The notes below the pieces were generated by a model. The model was not told the origin of the DNA. It ran no database searches and worked only from the letters and a program-made list of their open reading frames with translations. The position numbers and the translations under genes were made by a program. Of a DNA stretch of 64,000 bases, positions 22,415 through 36,304 are shown in pieces. This DNA comes from Pseudomonas capeferrum (GTDB taxonomy: Bacteria > Pseudomonadota > Gammaproteobacteria > Pseudomonadales > Pseudomonadaceae). The first letter of the stretch is position 1. Every line of letters begins with the position of its first letter. Location: assembly GCF_000731675.1 (NCBI RefSeq), contig NZ_JMIT01000001.1, positions 64,712 through 128,711 of the forward strand, in the 5' to 3' direction.

Positions 22415-22775
22415 GGTCTATTGTGCGGTGGGGGAGGGGAGCGGCCAGCATGGCGCGGCTGAAAAGCAGGGTCAATCGCTGTCGTTCATTCGCCAAGGTA
22501 CGGGCAACCGTTTAGGTAATTTCCTGCACATTCATGAGGCCACAGGCACCATCCGGGACATTTGCTGTCATACCTGTGCAAAAACACAGCATAAGCCTTT
22601 GTCACAAAAGAAAATGCATGCTCAAATTGCAGCTAAGTGAAAGTAGCCCCCTCAAGCCCATGTGCGGCGCGCCGTCATGGCGGCTGACGGGCAGTAATGT
22701 TAAAAGTAGTGGTTCATTGGCCATGCATTGGCCGATCACTATTGGACGCGCAGCACGCGCAGGAATAGACGCGTT
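22415..22775. promoter_or_regulatory. Divergent aat-ftsK intergenic region
   Basis: A 361-base spacer with no credible gene. It holds the divergent promoters; an A+T-richer patch at about 22575-22635 is a candidate. The octamer cattggcc occurs twice 11 bases apart (22715 and 22726). In P. aeruginosa, as I recall, a thioredoxin reductase gene lies between aat and ftsK; nothing of it is visible here. Confidence 0.4.
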
Positions 22776-25244
<2,469 letters not shown>

Positions 25245-25305
25245 TGAACACATTGCCGGGCGCCTCGAGGGCGCCTGGTTCATAGACTGCCCTACGAGGA
25301 TTTCC

Positions 25306-25929
25306 ATGCGCGCGATTCGCATGCTGTTGGTTTCTGCCCTGGCCATGGGCTCTGTGTCGGCCCACGCCGGCGAGCTGGACGTAAAGCGCCTGACCCAGTT
25401 GCTGGAAAAGTCGCAAACCATCGATGCCAAGTTCTCTCAACTGACGTTGGGTGCCGATGGCACCAGCCTGCAGGAAACTGCCGGGCAGATGACCGTGAAG
25501 CGCCCGGGCCTGTTCTACTGGCATACCGATGCCCCGCAGGAGCAGGTAGTGGTGTCCGATGGCAAGATGGTCACCCTGTGGGACCCGGACCTGGAACAGG
25601 CCACCATCAAGAAGCTTGATGTGCGCCTGAACCAGACCCCGGCGTTGTTGCTGTCCGGTGACGTGTCGAAGATCAGCCAGAGCTTCGATATCGACTCCAA
25701 GGAGCAGGGCGAAGTGATGGACTTCACCTTGAAGCCGAAAACCAAGGACACCCTGTTCGACTCGCTGCGTGTTTCGTTCCGCAAGGGCCTGATCAATGAC
25801 ATGCAACTGATCGACAGCGTCGGCCAGCGCACCAACATCCTGTTCACCGGGGTGAAGGCCAACCAGGCGGTGCCGGACAGCAAGTTCAAGTTCGATGTCC
25901 CGAAAGGCGCGGACATCATCCAGGAGTAA
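25306..25929 (+). CDS. lolA: Outer-membrane lipoprotein carrier LolA
   Basis: A 207-residue periplasmic chaperone that ferries lipoproteins from LolCDE to LolB. A signal peptide of about 21 residues ends at SAHA before GELD. The mature chain shows the open-barrel pattern with [21 protein letters not shown] and LYDPDL-like [12 protein letters not shown]. The ATG at 25306 follows ACGAGGA. Tightly spaced in an ftsK-lolA-rarA-crcB-serS-cysG string. Confidence 0.95.
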   Translation: MRAIRMLLVSALAMGSVSAHAGELDVKRLTQLLEKSQTIDAKFSQLTLGADGTSLQETAGQMTVKRPGLFYWHTDAPQEQVVVSDGKMVTLWDPDLEQATIKKLDVRLNQTPALLLSGDVSKISQSFDIDSKEQGEVMDFTLKPKTKDTLFDSLRVSFRKGLINDMQLIDSVGQRTNILFTGVKANQAVPDSKFKFDVPKGADIIQE

Positions 25930-25941
25930 GCGGAGCCCGTG

Positions 25942-27267
25942 ATGGACCTGTTTCGAAGCGAACCCGTCGCCCAGCCCCTGGCTGCTCGCCTGCGCCCGTC
26001 CAACCTGGACGAGTACGTCGGCCAGGAGCACCTGCTGGCGCGCGGCAAGCCGCTGCGCGAGGCGCTGGAGCAGGGGGCTTTGCACTCGATGATCTTCTGG
26101 GGCCCGCCCGGGGTCGGCAAGACCACCCTGGCGCGGTTGCTGGCGCAGTTCTGTGATGCCCACTTCGAAACCGTCTCGGCGGTGCTGGCGGGGGTCAAGG
26201 AAATTCGCCAGGCGGTCGAGGTGGCCAAGCAGCAGGCGGCCCAGTATGGCCGTCGGACCATCCTGTTCGTCGACGAAGTGCACCGCTTCAACAAGTCCCA
26301 GCAGGACGCTTTTCTGCCCTATGTGGAAGATGGCACGCTGATCTTCATCGGCGCCACCACTGAAAACCCCTCCTTTGAGCTGAACAATGCCTTGCTCTCG
26401 CGGGCGCGGGTGTATGTGCTCAAGAGCCTAGACGAGCCGGCCCTGCGCAAGTTGGTCGACCGGGCCCTCAGCGAGGAGCGCGGCCTGGGCCAGCACAACC
26501 TGCGGGTTGGCGACGAGGCCTTCAAGATGCTCATGGCTGCCGCCGACGGCGATGGCCGACGCATGCTCAATTTTCTCGAAAATGCCTCGGACCTGGCTGA
26601 AGATGGCAGCGAAATTGCTGTCGAGCTGCTGCAAAGCCTGCTCGGCGACAGCCGCCGCCGTTTCGATAAAGGGGGCGAGGCGTTCTATGACCAGATCTCG
26701 GCGCTGCACAAGTCGGTGCGCGGCTCCAACCCCGATGCGGCCTTGTACTGGTTCGCGCGCATGCTCGATGGTGGCTGCGACCCGCTGTACATCGCCCGCC
26801 GCGTGGTGCGCATGGCCAGCGAAGACATCGGCAACGCCGACCCTCGTGCCTTGAGCCTGTGCCTGTCGGCCTGGGACGTGCAAGAGCGCCTGGGCAGTCC
26901 CGAGGGGGAGCTGGCAGTCGCCCAGGCCATCACCTATATCGCCTGCGCGCCGAAGAGCAACGCGGTGTACATGGGCTTCAAGACCGCCCTGCGCGAGGCC
27001 GCCGAGCACGGCTCGCTGGAGGTGCCGCTGCACCTGCGCAACGCCCCGACCAAATTGATGAAGCAACTGGGCTATGGCGATGAGTACCGCTACGCCCATG
27101 ACGAGCCCGATGCCTACGCGGCGGGTGAAGATTACTTCCCCGACCAGCTTGAACCCCGCCAGTACTATCAGCCCGTCCCCCGTGGCCTGGAGCTGAAGAT
27201 CGGCGAGAAACTTCGGCACCTGGCCGAGCTGGATCGCAGCAGCCCCCGGCAACGGAGAAAACCGTGA
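25942..27267 (+). CDS. rarA: Replication-associated recombination protein RarA (MgsA)
   Basis: A 441-residue AAA+ ATPase related to clamp-loader subunits that acts at stalled forks. Walker A is [14 protein letters not shown], Walker [10 protein letters not shown], and sensor-1 [12 protein letters not shown]. The C-terminal tetramerisation domain ([20 protein letters not shown]) is present. A GTG one codon before the ATG at 25942 is an alternative start. Its stop overlaps the crcB start. Confidence 0.96.
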   Translation: MDLFRSEPVAQPLAARLRPSNLDEYVGQEHLLARGKPLREALEQGALHSMIFWGPPGVGKTTLARLLAQFCDAHFETVSAVLAGVKEIRQAVEVAKQQAAQYGRRTILFVDEVHRFNKSQQDAFLPYVEDGTLIFIGATTENPSFELNNALLSRARVYVLKSLDEPALRKLVDRALSEERGLGQHNLRVGDEAFKMLMAAADGDGRRMLNFLENASDLAEDGSEIAVELLQSLLGDSRRRFDKGGEAFYDQISALHKSVRGSNPDAALYWFARMLDGGCDPLYIARRVVRMASEDIGNADPRALSLCLSAWDVQERLGSPEGELAVAQAITYIACAPKSNAVYMGFKTALREAAEHGSLEVPLHLRNAPTKLMKQLGYGDEYRYAHDEPDAYAAGEDYFPDQLEPRQYYQPVPRGLELKIGEKLRHLAELDRSSPRQRRKP

Positions 27268-27638
27268 TTGCACTGATCGCCGCCGTCAGTGCGGGCGGTG
27301 TCGCCGGCACGTTGCTGCGCTTTGCCACCGCGAACTGGGTGGTTGCCCACTGGCCACGGCACTTCTATCTCGGTACGCTGGCGGTCAACCTGATCGGCTG
27401 CCTGCTGATCGGCCTGCTCTACGGCCTGTTCTTGCACAAGCCGATGGTGCCGGCCGAGCTGCGCGCCGGCCTGATGGTCGGCTTTCTTGGCGGCTTGACG
27501 ACGTTTTCCTCTTTTTCGCTCGATACCGTACGCCTCATGGAAAGCGGGCAGATGCCCCTGGCTTTGGGCTATACCGGTATCAGCGTGGTGGGCGGGCTGC
27601 TCGCGACCTGGGCCGGCCTGTCCCTGACCCGATTCTGA
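27264..27638 (+). CDS. crcB: Fluoride channel CrcB (Fluc)
   Basis: A 124-residue inner-membrane protein with four hydrophobic segments, working as an antiparallel dimer that exports fluoride. The pore motif [13 protein letters not shown] carries the conserved phenylalanines, and NLIGCLLIG supplies the pore asparagine. It starts with GTG overlapping the rarA stop (GTGA). No fluoride riboswitch is visible; expression comes from the operon. Confidence 0.95.
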   Translation: MIALIAAVSAGGVAGTLLRFATANWVVAHWPRHFYLGTLAVNLIGCLLIGLLYGLFLHKPMVPAELRAGLMVGFLGGLTTFSSFSLDTVRLMESGQMPLALGYTGISVVGGLLATWAGLSLTRF

Positions 27639-27656
27639 ACCAACACTTACATATAA

Positions 27657-28949
<1,293 letters not shown>

Positions 28950-30341
28950 ATGGATTACCTGCCACTGTTCCACAAGCTGCAGGGCGGCCGGGTACTGGTT
29001 GTCGGTGGCGGTGAAATTGCCTTGCGCAAGGCGCGCCTGCTGGCTGATGCCGGCGCCGCGCTGCGCGTGGTGGCGCCCGAGGTTGATGGCCAATTGGCTG
29101 CATTGGCCCGGGAAGGTGGCGGTGAGGTGCTGGTGCGCGGTTATCAGGCGTCCGACCTGGTCGGTTGCCGGCTGGTGATCGCGGCCACCGACGACCCTGG
29201 GCTCAACGCCCAGGTGTCGGCCGATGCCCAGTCGCTCAACCTGCCGGTCAATGTGGTGGATGCGCCGGCCCTGTGCACGGTGATCTTCCCGGCCATCGTC
29301 GACCGCTCGCCGTTGGTGGTGGCTGTCTCCAGTGGCGGTGATGCGCCGGTCTTGGCGCGCTTGATCCGCGCCAAGCTGGAGGCGTGGATCCCTTCGGCGT
29401 ACGGCGAACTGGCCGGGTTGGCCGCGCGTTTCCGGCACCAGGTCAAACGCCTGTACCCGGACGTCAACCAGCGTCGCGGTTTCTGGGAAAACGTATTCCA
29501 GGGCCCGGTTGCCGAGCGCCAGCTGGCCGGGCAGGGCGCCGAGGCCGAGCGCTTGTTGCAGGCGATGGTCGAGGGTGCGCCGGTGCAGCAGGGCGGTGAG
29601 GTGTATCTGGTAGGCGCGGGGCCGGGCGATCCGGACTTGCTGACCTTCCGTGCCTTGCGCCTGATGCAGCAGGCCGATGTAGTGCTGTACGACCGCCTGG
29701 TGGCCCCGGCCATCATCGAGATGTGCCGGCGTGATGCCGAGCGTATCTACGTGGGCAAGCGCCGCGCCGAGCATGCCGTGCCGCAGGACCAGATCAACCG
29801 TCTACTGGTCGACCTGGCCAAGCAGGGCAAGCGTGTGCTGCGGCTCAAGGGTGGCGATCCGTTCATCTTTGGGCGGGGTGGCGAGGAGATCGAGGAACTG
29901 GCCGAGCAGGGCATCCCGTTCCAGGTGGTACCGGGTATTACTGCGGCCAGTGGTTGCTCTGCCTACGGCGGCATCCCGCTGACCCATCGCGATTATGCGC
30001 AGTCGGTGCGCTTCGTGACCGGGCACCTGAAGGACGGGACCAGTAACCTGCCTTGGAATGACCTGGTGGCGCCGAACCAGACCCTGGTGTTCTACATGGG
30101 GCTGGTGGGCTTGCCGACCATTTGCGCCGAGCTGATTCGTCATGGGCGTGCGGCCAGCACACCTGCGGCGCTGGTGCAGCAGGGGACGACGCGTAATCAG
30201 CGGGTGTTCACCGGTACCCTGGCGGATTTGCCGGGCCTGGTCGCCCGGCATGAAGTGCATGCGCCGACCCTGGTGATTGTCGGGGAAGTGGTGCAGTTGC
30301 GTGAGAAGCTGGCTTGGTTTGAAGGGTCGCAACAAAGCTGA
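28950..30341 (+). CDS. cysG: Siroheme synthase CysG (trifunctional)
   Basis: A 463-residue fusion that makes siroheme for sulfite and nitrite reductases. The N-terminal half is the precorrin-2 dehydrogenase/ferrochelatase (GxGxxA site [14 protein letters not shown], residues about 14-27); the C-terminal half is uroporphyrinogen-III methyltransferase ([19 protein letters not shown], then [12 protein letters not shown]). The ATG abuts the serS stop with no gap, so it is co-translated with serS. Confidence 0.96.
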   Translation: MDYLPLFHKLQGGRVLVVGGGEIALRKARLLADAGAALRVVAPEVDGQLAALAREGGGEVLVRGYQASDLVGCRLVIAATDDPGLNAQVSADAQSLNLPVNVVDAPALCTVIFPAIVDRSPLVVAVSSGGDAPVLARLIRAKLEAWIPSAYGELAGLAARFRHQVKRLYPDVNQRRGFWENVFQGPVAERQLAGQGAEAERLLQAMVEGAPVQQGGEVYLVGAGPGDPDLLTFRALRLMQQADVVLYDRLVAPAIIEMCRRDAERIYVGKRRAEHAVPQDQINRLLVDLAKQGKRVLRLKGGDPFIFGRGGEEIEELAEQGIPFQVVPGITAASGCSAYGGIPLTHRDYAQSVRFVTGHLKDGTSNLPWNDLVAPNQTLVFYMGLVGLPTICAELIRHGRAASTPAALVQQGTTRNQRVFTGTLADLPGLVARHEVHAPTLVIVGEVVQLREKLAWFEGSQQS

Positions 30342-30349
30342 AATCGAAC

Positions 30350-30368
30350 GGGGCCGCTTTGCGGCCCC
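30350..30368. terminator. Hairpin between convergent cysG and glutathionyl reductase genes
   Basis: Stem ggggccgc/gcggcccc with a ttt loop, nine bases past the cysG stop and just before the 3' end of the convergent gene. There is no U-run in either direction, so termination may be weak. Confidence 0.5.
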
Positions 30369-30375
30369 GGCGTTA

Positions 30376-31338
30376 TCAGCTATTAAGCCATATCCCATGC
30401 CCCGCCAAACGCTCCCGATCATGCGCCAGGCCAAACTCCTGCAGCGGCCCCTTGGGCACGATCCCATTCGGGTTGATGGTCTTGTGGCTCATGTAATAGT
30501 GCTTCTGGATGTGCTCCATATCCACCGTCTGCGCCACCCCTGGCCACTGGTACAGCTCGCGCAACCAGTTTGACAGGTTCGGGTAATCGGCCAGGCGCCG
30601 CAGGTTGCACTTGAAGTGCCCGTGATACACCGCGTCGAAGCGCACCAGTGTGGTGAACAGGCGCACATCGGCCTCGGTCAGGTACTCACCAGCCAGGTAC
30701 CGCTGGCGGCTCAGCAGCGCTTCCAGATGAGCCAGCTCATTGAACACCTCGTCGAATGCCGCTTCGTACGCGTCCTGCGTCGTGGCGAAACCTGCGCGGT
30801 ATACGCCATTGTTCACCGCTGGGTAGATCCGCTCGTTCAGTGCGTCGATCGTTGGGCGCAACGGCTCTGGGTACAGGTCCAGGCGATTGCCGGTCAACTC
30901 GTCGAAAGCACTGTTGAAGATGCGGATGATCTCGGACGATTCGTTGTTGACGATGCGCTTCTCTTTCTTGTCCCAGAGCACCGGCACGGTGACACGCCCA
31001 GTGTAATGCGGGTCATCCTGGGTATAGCGTTGGTGCAGGAACTCGAGGCCGTCGAGGTGATCGCCGCTGGAGCCCTGCTGCTGGTCGAAGGTCCAGCCGT
31101 TTTCTTGCATCAGCCAGCTCACCACCGACACATCGATAAGCGGCTCCAGGCCCTTGAGCGCACGCACGATCAGGGTGCGGTGGGCCCATGGGCAAGCCAG
31201 CGAGACGTACAGGTGATAGCGGCCGGCTTCAGGCGCGGGCAGGGAGTTGCGGCGCTGGGCGTTTTCGCGTTTAAAGGCACCGTCTTTGCCTGTTTCATAC
31301 CACTGGTCGTGCCAGCGGCCGTCGATCAAAAGGCCCAT
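30376..31338 (-). CDS. yqjG: Glutathionyl-hydroquinone reductase (xi-class GST, YqjG/PcpF-like)
   Basis: A 320-residue cytosolic enzyme that removes glutathione from glutathionyl-hydroquinones. The catalytic cysteine is Cys49 in LACPWAHRT, the xi-class active site. The C-terminal helical domain contains NNGVYRAGFATTQDAYE and the conserved tyrosines (FDAVYHGHFKCN). A CAAGGAG ribosome site precedes the ATG at 31338. Confidence 0.92.
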   Translation of the reverse strand: MGLLIDGRWHDQWYETGKDGAFKRENAQRRNSLPAPEAGRYHLYVSLACPWAHRTLIVRALKGLEPLIDVSVVSWLMQENGWTFDQQQGSSGDHLDGLEFLHQRYTQDDPHYTGRVTVPVLWDKKEKRIVNNESSEIIRIFNSAFDELTGNRLDLYPEPLRPTIDALNERIYPAVNNGVYRAGFATTQDAYEAAFDEVFNELAHLEALLSRQRYLAGEYLTEADVRLFTTLVRFDAVYHGHFKCNLRRLADYPNLSNWLRELYQWPGVAQTVDMEHIQKHYYMSHKTINPNGIVPKGPLQEFGLAHDRERLAGHGIWLNS

Positions 31339-31433
31339 GCTGAGCTCCTTGGAACAAAGTTGTTTGTCGTTGGAGCCCAGTCTAGGGAATATCGTTCGAA
31401 CAAATAGCGCAAAGACTCGGGGTCTTTGATCGA

Positions 31434-32435
31434 TTAAATCGATGTGTTGCGTTCGCTCCAGTAACGGCGCGCGGTGGCGAAGGCGTCTTCACGATGCTGG
31501 CCAAGGCCGCGCAGGGCCAAAGCCATGGTGGCGACCACCGCCATTTCGCCGTAACTGTCCTCGGCATCACCTTGCCACACGGCAAGCAGCTGCTGCGGTT
31601 GCAGGCTAGGCGGTTTGACGTGACGCCGTTCGCTCAGGGCTGGCCACTCTTCATCCCAGGCCTCGCCAGCGGTGGTGCCGTAGAGGTGGCTGATGACGTC
31701 GGGGTTGACTTCGATTTCGCCGCCGTCGCCCTTGATCACCACGGCGTGGTCGCCGAGCAGGCGGCTGGCTTCGCGGTGCACCGCCTGGTAGCCCGGGTGG
31801 AAGATGCTCTGCAGGCCGCAGCGTGCGCCCAGCGGGTTGAGTACCCGTGCCAGCGAATGAATCGGCGACCGCAGGCCCAGGGTGTTGCGCAGATCAATCA
31901 TGCGTTGCAACTGCGGCGCCCAGTCCTGCAGCGGGAAGAACGCCAGGCGCTGCTGGTCGAGCGCGGTACCGACTGCCGACCAGTCACGGCACAGTGGGAT
32001 ATGCAGCAGTGCAAGCAGTTGTTCGGTGTACATGCGCCCGGCGGTATGGGCACCGCCACCATGCATCAGGATACGCACGCCGTTGTTGGCCAGGCACTTG
32101 GCGGCCAGCAGGTACCAGGGCAGGTGACGTTTCTTGCCGGCATAGGTGGGCCAGTCCAGGTCCACGGCGATGTGCGGGGCCTGCAGGTGCGCGCGCAGGG
32201 CCTCGGTGAAGCCGGCCAGTTCCTCGGCGCTTTCTTCCTTGTGGCGTAGCAGCATCAGGAAGGCACCCAGTTGAGCGTCTTCGACCTTGTCCTCCAACAG
32301 CAAGGTCATTGCTGCATGGGCTTCCTCGCGGGTCAGGCCGCGCGCGCCGCGCTTGCCTTTGCCAAGTATGCGCACGAATTCGGCGAACGGGTGTTCGGCG
32401 GGGGTTTGCAGGGTGAGCGGGCGTGGTTCGATCAT
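31434..32435 (-). CDS. TrpD2/YbiB family protein (anthranilate phosphoribosyltransferase-like)
   Basis: A 333-residue homologue of TrpD. Characterised members (YbiB) bind nucleic acid and lack phosphoribosyltransferase activity. The TrpD-like glycine-rich PRPP loop is replaced around MHGGGAHTAGR and the C-terminal half keeps the fold. The ATG overlaps the tusE stop by four bases, so it is translated as the last gene of the tusDCBE operon; a link to RNA is consistent with that context but unproven. Confidence 0.85.
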   Translation of the reverse strand: MIEPRPLTLQTPAEHPFAEFVRILGKGKRGARGLTREEAHAAMTLLLEDKVEDAQLGAFLMLLRHKEESAEELAGFTEALRAHLQAPHIAVDLDWPTYAGKKRHLPWYLLAAKCLANNGVRILMHGGGAHTAGRMYTEQLLALLHIPLCRDWSAVGTALDQQRLAFFPLQDWAPQLQRMIDLRNTLGLRSPIHSLARVLNPLGARCGLQSIFHPGYQAVHREASRLLGDHAVVIKGDGGEIEVNPDVISHLYGTTAGEAWDEEWPALSERRHVKPPSLQPQQLLAVWQGDAEDSYGEMAVVATMALALRGLGQHREDAFATARRYWSERNTSI

Positions 32436-32767
32436 ATGCAGTTGGTCGGCTTGGGCAGGCCCGCCAGCTTGGCGGCAAGTTTGGCGGGAGTGCCGTTGAA
32501 CAGGCGGTTCAGGTGCGCGCTGTTGCCCTTTTCGGGCCCCAGCTTGAGGGCGGTGTACTTGATCAGTGGGCGTGTGGCCGGGGAGAGCTGGAATTCCTGG
32601 TAGAACTGGCGCAGCAGTTCGAGGATTGCCCAGTGGTCCTCGGTCAACGGGATGCCTTCGCGTGCGGCGAGGGCATTGGCAACGGCCGGTGACCAGTCTT
32701 GCAGGTCGACCAGAAAACCGTCTTTGTCCAAGGCAATCGGCTGATCACCAACATTGAGGGTACTCAT
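32432..32767 (-). CDS. tusE: Sulfurtransferase TusE (DsrC-like)
   Basis: A 111-residue sulfur carrier that passes persulfide from TusBCD to MnmA for tRNA 2-thiolation. The penultimate residue is the catalytic cysteine (PTNCI), as required in the DsrC family. Start at the ATG at 32767, overlapping the tusB stop by four bases; the longer open frame upstream is antisense-type noise over tusB. MnmA, its acceptor, is encoded at 11595-12719. Confidence 0.95.
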   Translation of the reverse strand: MSTLNVGDQPIALDKDGFLVDLQDWSPAVANALAAREGIPLTEDHWAILELLRQFYQEFQLSPATRPLIKYTALKLGPEKGNSAHLNRLFNGTPAKLAAKLAGLPKPTNCI

Positions 32768-33060
32768 AACCAGCTGTTGACCTTGTCGTAATGCAGTGAC
32801 AGCTGGACGAATGCGGCGTAGTCCACGGGCGTGGCCAGGTGGTTGGCAACTGCGCGGGCTTGTAGGTCTTCGTCGAGGGCGAACAGGCGCTGGCTGAGGT
32901 TTGCGCCCTGCAACAGGCGCTGTGGTTCGCTGCCGGCGTGCAGTGCATAGACCGCATCGCCACACAGCAGCAGTGCATCGTCGGCACCTAGCAGGCGCAG
33001 GCAGCTGGCCAGCCGGTTGTCGCCAAAGGGCGAATGGGCAATTACATGCAGGGTCGTCAT
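32764..33060 (-). CDS. tusB: Sulfurtransferase complex subunit TusB
   Basis: A 98-residue DsrH-type subunit of the TusBCD heterohexamer. The N-terminal TTLHVIAHSPF and central GDAVYAL segments fit the family. Overlaps tusC by one base and tusE by four. Confidence 0.92.
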   Translation of the reverse strand: MTTLHVIAHSPFGDNRLASCLRLLGADDALLLCGDAVYALHAGSEPQRLLQGANLSQRLFALDEDLQARAVANHLATPVDYAAFVQLSLHYDKVNSWL

Positions 33061-33419
33061 CAGAGCGTTACCACCTGGTCGAAACGGGCGATCAATGCAG
33101 CCAGGGCCGCGTCGTCCAGCACTTGTACGGGCAGTTCCAGGGTGTCGGCTGCCAGGCCGCGCTGGCGCAAGCTGTGGCTGCAGGCGAACAGTGCTTCTAC
33201 GCCGAACATCGGCAAGGCCTGCAGGTTGGCGCCAAGGTTTTTCTGTTGCAGGGCGGTGGGCTGCTGGCCTGGGGCAAGCTGGAACACACCGTCATCGAGG
33301 AACAGCATGCCCAGCGGCAGGTCGAACGCGCCCCCGGCCAATGCGATGTCCAGCGCTTCGCGGGCCGATGGGCCGTTCCAGGGGGCCTGGCGGCTGATGA
33401 TCAACAAGGACTTGGCCAT
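33060..33419 (-). CDS. tusC: Sulfurtransferase complex subunit TusC
   Basis: A 119-residue DsrF-type subunit. It starts MAKSLLIISRQAPWNG and contains LGMLFLDDGVFQL and MFGVEALFACSHSL, the conserved DsrE/F-fold positions. One base from the tusD stop and overlapping tusB. Confidence 0.92.
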   Translation of the reverse strand: MAKSLLIISRQAPWNGPSAREALDIALAGGAFDLPLGMLFLDDGVFQLAPGQQPTALQQKNLGANLQALPMFGVEALFACSHSLRQRGLAADTLELPVQVLDDAALAALIARFDQVVTL

Positions 33420-33420
33420 T

Positions 33421-33813
33421 TCAATCGCCTCCGAAGCAGATCAGGCGATCGGCACTCTGCGCCGCCTCGTGCAGTTGGCCGAGCCCCGACAGCTCCCAGG
33501 GCTTGGGCAGGTTCGCGGCCGGGCGTTGATAGCGGCTGGCCTCGGCTTCGTCGAGCACGCCACGGCGCAGGGCGGCGGCAATGCACACCACAGCGTCCAG
33601 TTGGTGGCTGTCGATGAAGGTGCGCCATTGGGCGGCGACATCCAGCTCATCCTGAGGGGTAACCACATTGGCCGAGGCACTGTGTACCCCGTCCTGGTAG
33701 AAGAACAGCCGGGCAATCTCATGCCCGCCGGCCAGCACCGCCTCGGCAAAGCGCAGCGCGCGGCGCGAGGAGGGCGCATGGGCCGGGGAAAATACCGCGA
33801 TAGCGAATTTCAT
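33421..33813 (-). CDS. tusD: Sulfurtransferase complex subunit TusD
   Basis: A 130-residue DsrE-type subunit and first gene of the tusDCBE-ybiB operon. The active cysteine is in LDAVVCIAAALRRGVLD, and FFYQDGV is typical. The ATG at 33813 is the conserved start (MKFAIAVFSPAH); the 28 upstream codons cross the terminator at 33851. Confidence 0.93.
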   Translation of the reverse strand: MKFAIAVFSPAHAPSSRRALRFAEAVLAGGHEIARLFFYQDGVHSASANVVTPQDELDVAAQWRTFIDSHQLDAVVCIAAALRRGVLDEAEASRYQRPAANLPKPWELSGLGQLHEAAQSADRLICFGGD

Positions 33814-33850
33814 GGACAACTCATGCAAGGGAATGCCGCCATGATAAAGC

Positions 33851-33911
33851 AAAAAAGCCCATCCCCGCTCATGCAAGGGCCTTGTGGCCTTGCGCAAAGG
33901 GGTGGGCTTTT
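33851..33911. terminator. Compound terminator between the nucleobase permease and tusD
   Basis: Outer stem aaaagcccatcccc (33853-33866) with its complement at 33899-33911 (one bulged base) encloses an inner hairpin around gcaagggcc. On the minus strand it ends in a run of six T; on the plus side in cttttc. It closes the permease transcript upstream of tusD. Confidence 0.8.
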
Positions 33912-33930
33912 CAACTGAGGCGCCGAGTGA

Positions 33931-35310
33931 TCAGGCGCGCTCTTTACTCTCTGGCAGGAACCAGTTCAGTACCAAGGCGCAGATACCGCCGGTAGCGACG
34001 CCGGACTCCAGCACATTGCGGATCGCCGCTGGCATGTGGGCCAGAAACTCTGGCACCTGAGCCACACCCAGGCCCAGCGCCAGCGATACCGCGATGATCA
34101 GCAGGGCGCGACGGTCCAGCTGAGTGCTGGCCAGAATGTTGATGCCCGAGGCCGCTACCGCGCCGAACATGACCATGGCTGCGCCACCGAGCACCGGCTC
34201 CGGTACCGCCTGGATCACCCCGGCAACCGATGGGAACAAGCCCAGCAGCACCAGCATGACAGCGATCCAGATGCCGATGTGGCGGCTGGCGATGCCGGTC
34301 AGCTGGATAACGCCATTGTTCTGGGCAAAGATCGAGCTGGGGAAGGTGTTGAACAGGCCAGCCAGCAGCGAGTTGGCGCCGTTGACCAGCACCCCGCCCT
34401 TGATCCGTTGCATCCACACCGGGCCTTCGACTGGCTGGCGCGAGACCTTGCTGGTAGCCGTGACGTCACCGATGGCTTCCAGCGACGTCACCAGGTAGAT
34501 CACCAGCATCGGAATGAACAGCGCCCACGAGAAGCTGAGGCCAAAGTGCAAAGGTGTTGGCACCTGGAATAGCGCGGCCTCGTGCATGCCGGTGAAGTCC
34601 AGGCGGCCCAGATAGCCGGCCAGTGCATAACCGACCGCCAGGGCGATGACGATGGCGCAGCTGCGCATCCAGACCACCGGGATGCGGTTGAGGATGACGA
34701 TGATCGCCAGCACCACACCCGACAGCAGCAGGTTCTCGCCATTGGCGAAAGTGCCATTGGCCATCGCGCCAAAGCCGCCGCCCATGCTGATCAGGCCGAC
34801 CTTGATCAGGGTCAGGCCGATCATCAGCACGACGATGCCGGTCACCAGCGGGGTGATCAGACGTTTGACGAACGGCAGGATGCGCGACACGCCCATTTCC
34901 ACGAAGGAGCCCGCAATCACCACGCCGAAGATGGCTGCCATCACGCCTTCAACCGGCGTGCCTTGCTTGACCATCAACGCGCCACCGGCAATCAGCGGCC
35001 CGACGAAGTTGAAGCTGGTGCCTTGGACAATCAGCAGCCCCGCACCGAACGGCCCGAAGCGCTTGCACTGGACGAAGGTGGCGATACCGGAGATCACCAG
35101 CGACATCGACACGATCAGGTTGGTGTCACGTGCCGAAACGCCAAGCGCCTGGCAGATCAGCAGGCCCGGCGTGACGATTGGTACGATGATCGCAAGCAGA
35201 TGCTGCAACGCCGCCAGCAGGCCGATCAGCAGCCGCGGCTTGTCCTCAAGGCCAAGCACCAGTTCATTGGCAGGCGCCGATGCGCCTGGGCTGTGTTCGT
35301 GTGAGCTCAT
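33931..35310 (-). CDS. NCS2/NAT family nucleobase permease (uracil/xanthine type)
   Basis: A 459-residue membrane symporter with about 12-14 hydrophobic segments. The NAT signature is present as QNNGVIQLTG, and GPFGAGLLIVQGTSFNF corresponds to the substrate-site helix. Whether it carries xanthine, uric acid or uracil cannot be decided. An ATG 12 codons upstream (35346) is possible but has no better ribosome site. It is a single gene with its own terminator. Confidence 0.87.
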   Translation of the reverse strand: MSSHEHSPGASAPANELVLGLEDKPRLLIGLLAALQHLLAIIVPIVTPGLLICQALGVSARDTNLIVSMSLVISGIATFVQCKRFGPFGAGLLIVQGTSFNFVGPLIAGGALMVKQGTPVEGVMAAIFGVVIAGSFVEMGVSRILPFVKRLITPLVTGIVVLMIGLTLIKVGLISMGGGFGAMANGTFANGENLLLSGVVLAIIVILNRIPVVWMRSCAIVIALAVGYALAGYLGRLDFTGMHEAALFQVPTPLHFGLSFSWALFIPMLVIYLVTSLEAIGDVTATSKVSRQPVEGPVWMQRIKGGVLVNGANSLLAGLFNTFPSSIFAQNNGVIQLTGIASRHIGIWIAVMLVLLGLFPSVAGVIQAVPEPVLGGAAMVMFGAVAASGINILASTQLDRRALLIIAVSLALGLGVAQVPEFLAHMPAAIRNVLESGVATGGICALVLNWFLPESKERA

Positions 35311-35446
35311 TGCACAAAGGCGCCCTGGGAGAAAAAAGGAGCGCATTCTACGGGCTGAGGCGCGTCAGGGGTAGTGGCAAGCACGATGGCAGCATGATCG
35401 GTGGCTATTCACCCAATAAGCTGACTTTTAGGTCAATCTCTGCTCA

Positions 35447-35472
35447 TGAAAAAGCCCGCCGAAGCGGGCTTT
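35447..35472 (-). terminator. Intrinsic terminator of the YccA-like gene
   Basis: Stem aaagcccgc/gcgggcttt (35451-35459 and 35464-35472), followed on the minus strand by a run of T. It lies 28 bases past the stop of the gene. Confidence 0.88.
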
Positions 35473-35499
35473 CCTTTAACTGCATTCGACCAATCGCAA

Positions 35500-36171
35500 T
35501 CAGTCGTCGCGGCCCATGATGCCGAACAGCTGCAGCAGGCTGACGAACAGGTTGTAGATCGATACATACAGGCTGATGGTCGCCATGATGTAGTTACGCT
35601 CACCGCCATGGATGATCGCGCTGGTCTGGAACAGGATGCAGACCGACGAGAACAGCACGAAGCCAGCGCTGATCGCCAGTTGCAGGCCGCTGATCTGGAA
35701 GAAGAAGCTGGCAACCACTGCACCCAGCAGCACGAAGAAGCCTGCGGTGATGAAGCCGCTGAGGAAACTCATGTCCTTGCGGGTGATTAGCACGTAGGCC
35801 GACAGACCACCGAACACCAGCGCGGTCATGGCGAAGGCCGAGCTGACCACTTCAGCGCCACCGGCCATACCCAGGTAGCGGTTGAGGATAGGGCCGAGGA
35901 TGAAGCCCATGAAGCCGGTGAGGGCAAAGGTGGACACGATGCCCCAGGCCGAATCACGCAGTTTGTTGGTGAGGAAGAACAGCCCGTAGAAGCCGATCAG
36001 CACCACGAAAATATTCGGGTAGCCGACGCGCATCTGCTGGGCAACGAAGGCCATGACACCGCTGAAGGCGAGGGTGAGTGCCAGCAGGCTGTACGTGTTG
36101 CGCAGGACCTTGCTGATCTCCTGCTGCTCGACCTGCTGGCCGTGGTGTACGGCGTAATCCTGTTCGCGCAT
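35500..36171 (-). CDS. Bax inhibitor-1 (YccA/YbhL) family membrane protein
   Basis: A 223-residue protein with seven hydrophobic segments of the BI-1/TMBIM family. E. coli YccA is a substrate and modulator of FtsH. The cytosolic N-terminus (about 25 residues) precedes [19 protein letters not shown], and the family ending [16 protein letters not shown] is present. AAGGAG ribosome site before the ATG at 36171. Confidence 0.9.
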   Translation of the reverse strand: MREQDYAVHHGQQVEQQEISKVLRNTYSLLALTLAFSGVMAFVAQQMRVGYPNIFVVLIGFYGLFFLTNKLRDSAWGIVSTFALTGFMGFILGPILNRYLGMAGGAEVVSSAFAMTALVFGGLSAYVLITRKDMSFLSGFITAGFFVLLGAVVASFFFQISGLQLAISAGFVLFSSVCILFQTSAIIHGGERNYIMATISLYVSIYNLFVSLLQLFGIMGRDD

Positions 36172-36304
36172 GGCGACACTCCTTGGTAAACCTGTGGTTT
36201 CAGACGTTCAGATGCTAGGAGTCTATCAGAGCTCCTGCAACCGGCGACATAGAGAGTTTGACAGCGTGTTTCATTACGGTATTATGGCGGCCGCAAAACG
36301 AGCT

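Noticed and set aside
25245..25305. Terminator between ftsK and lolA
   Set aside because: A short G+C hairpin (ggcgcc arms) is present but no U-run, and the genes appear to be one transcription string.
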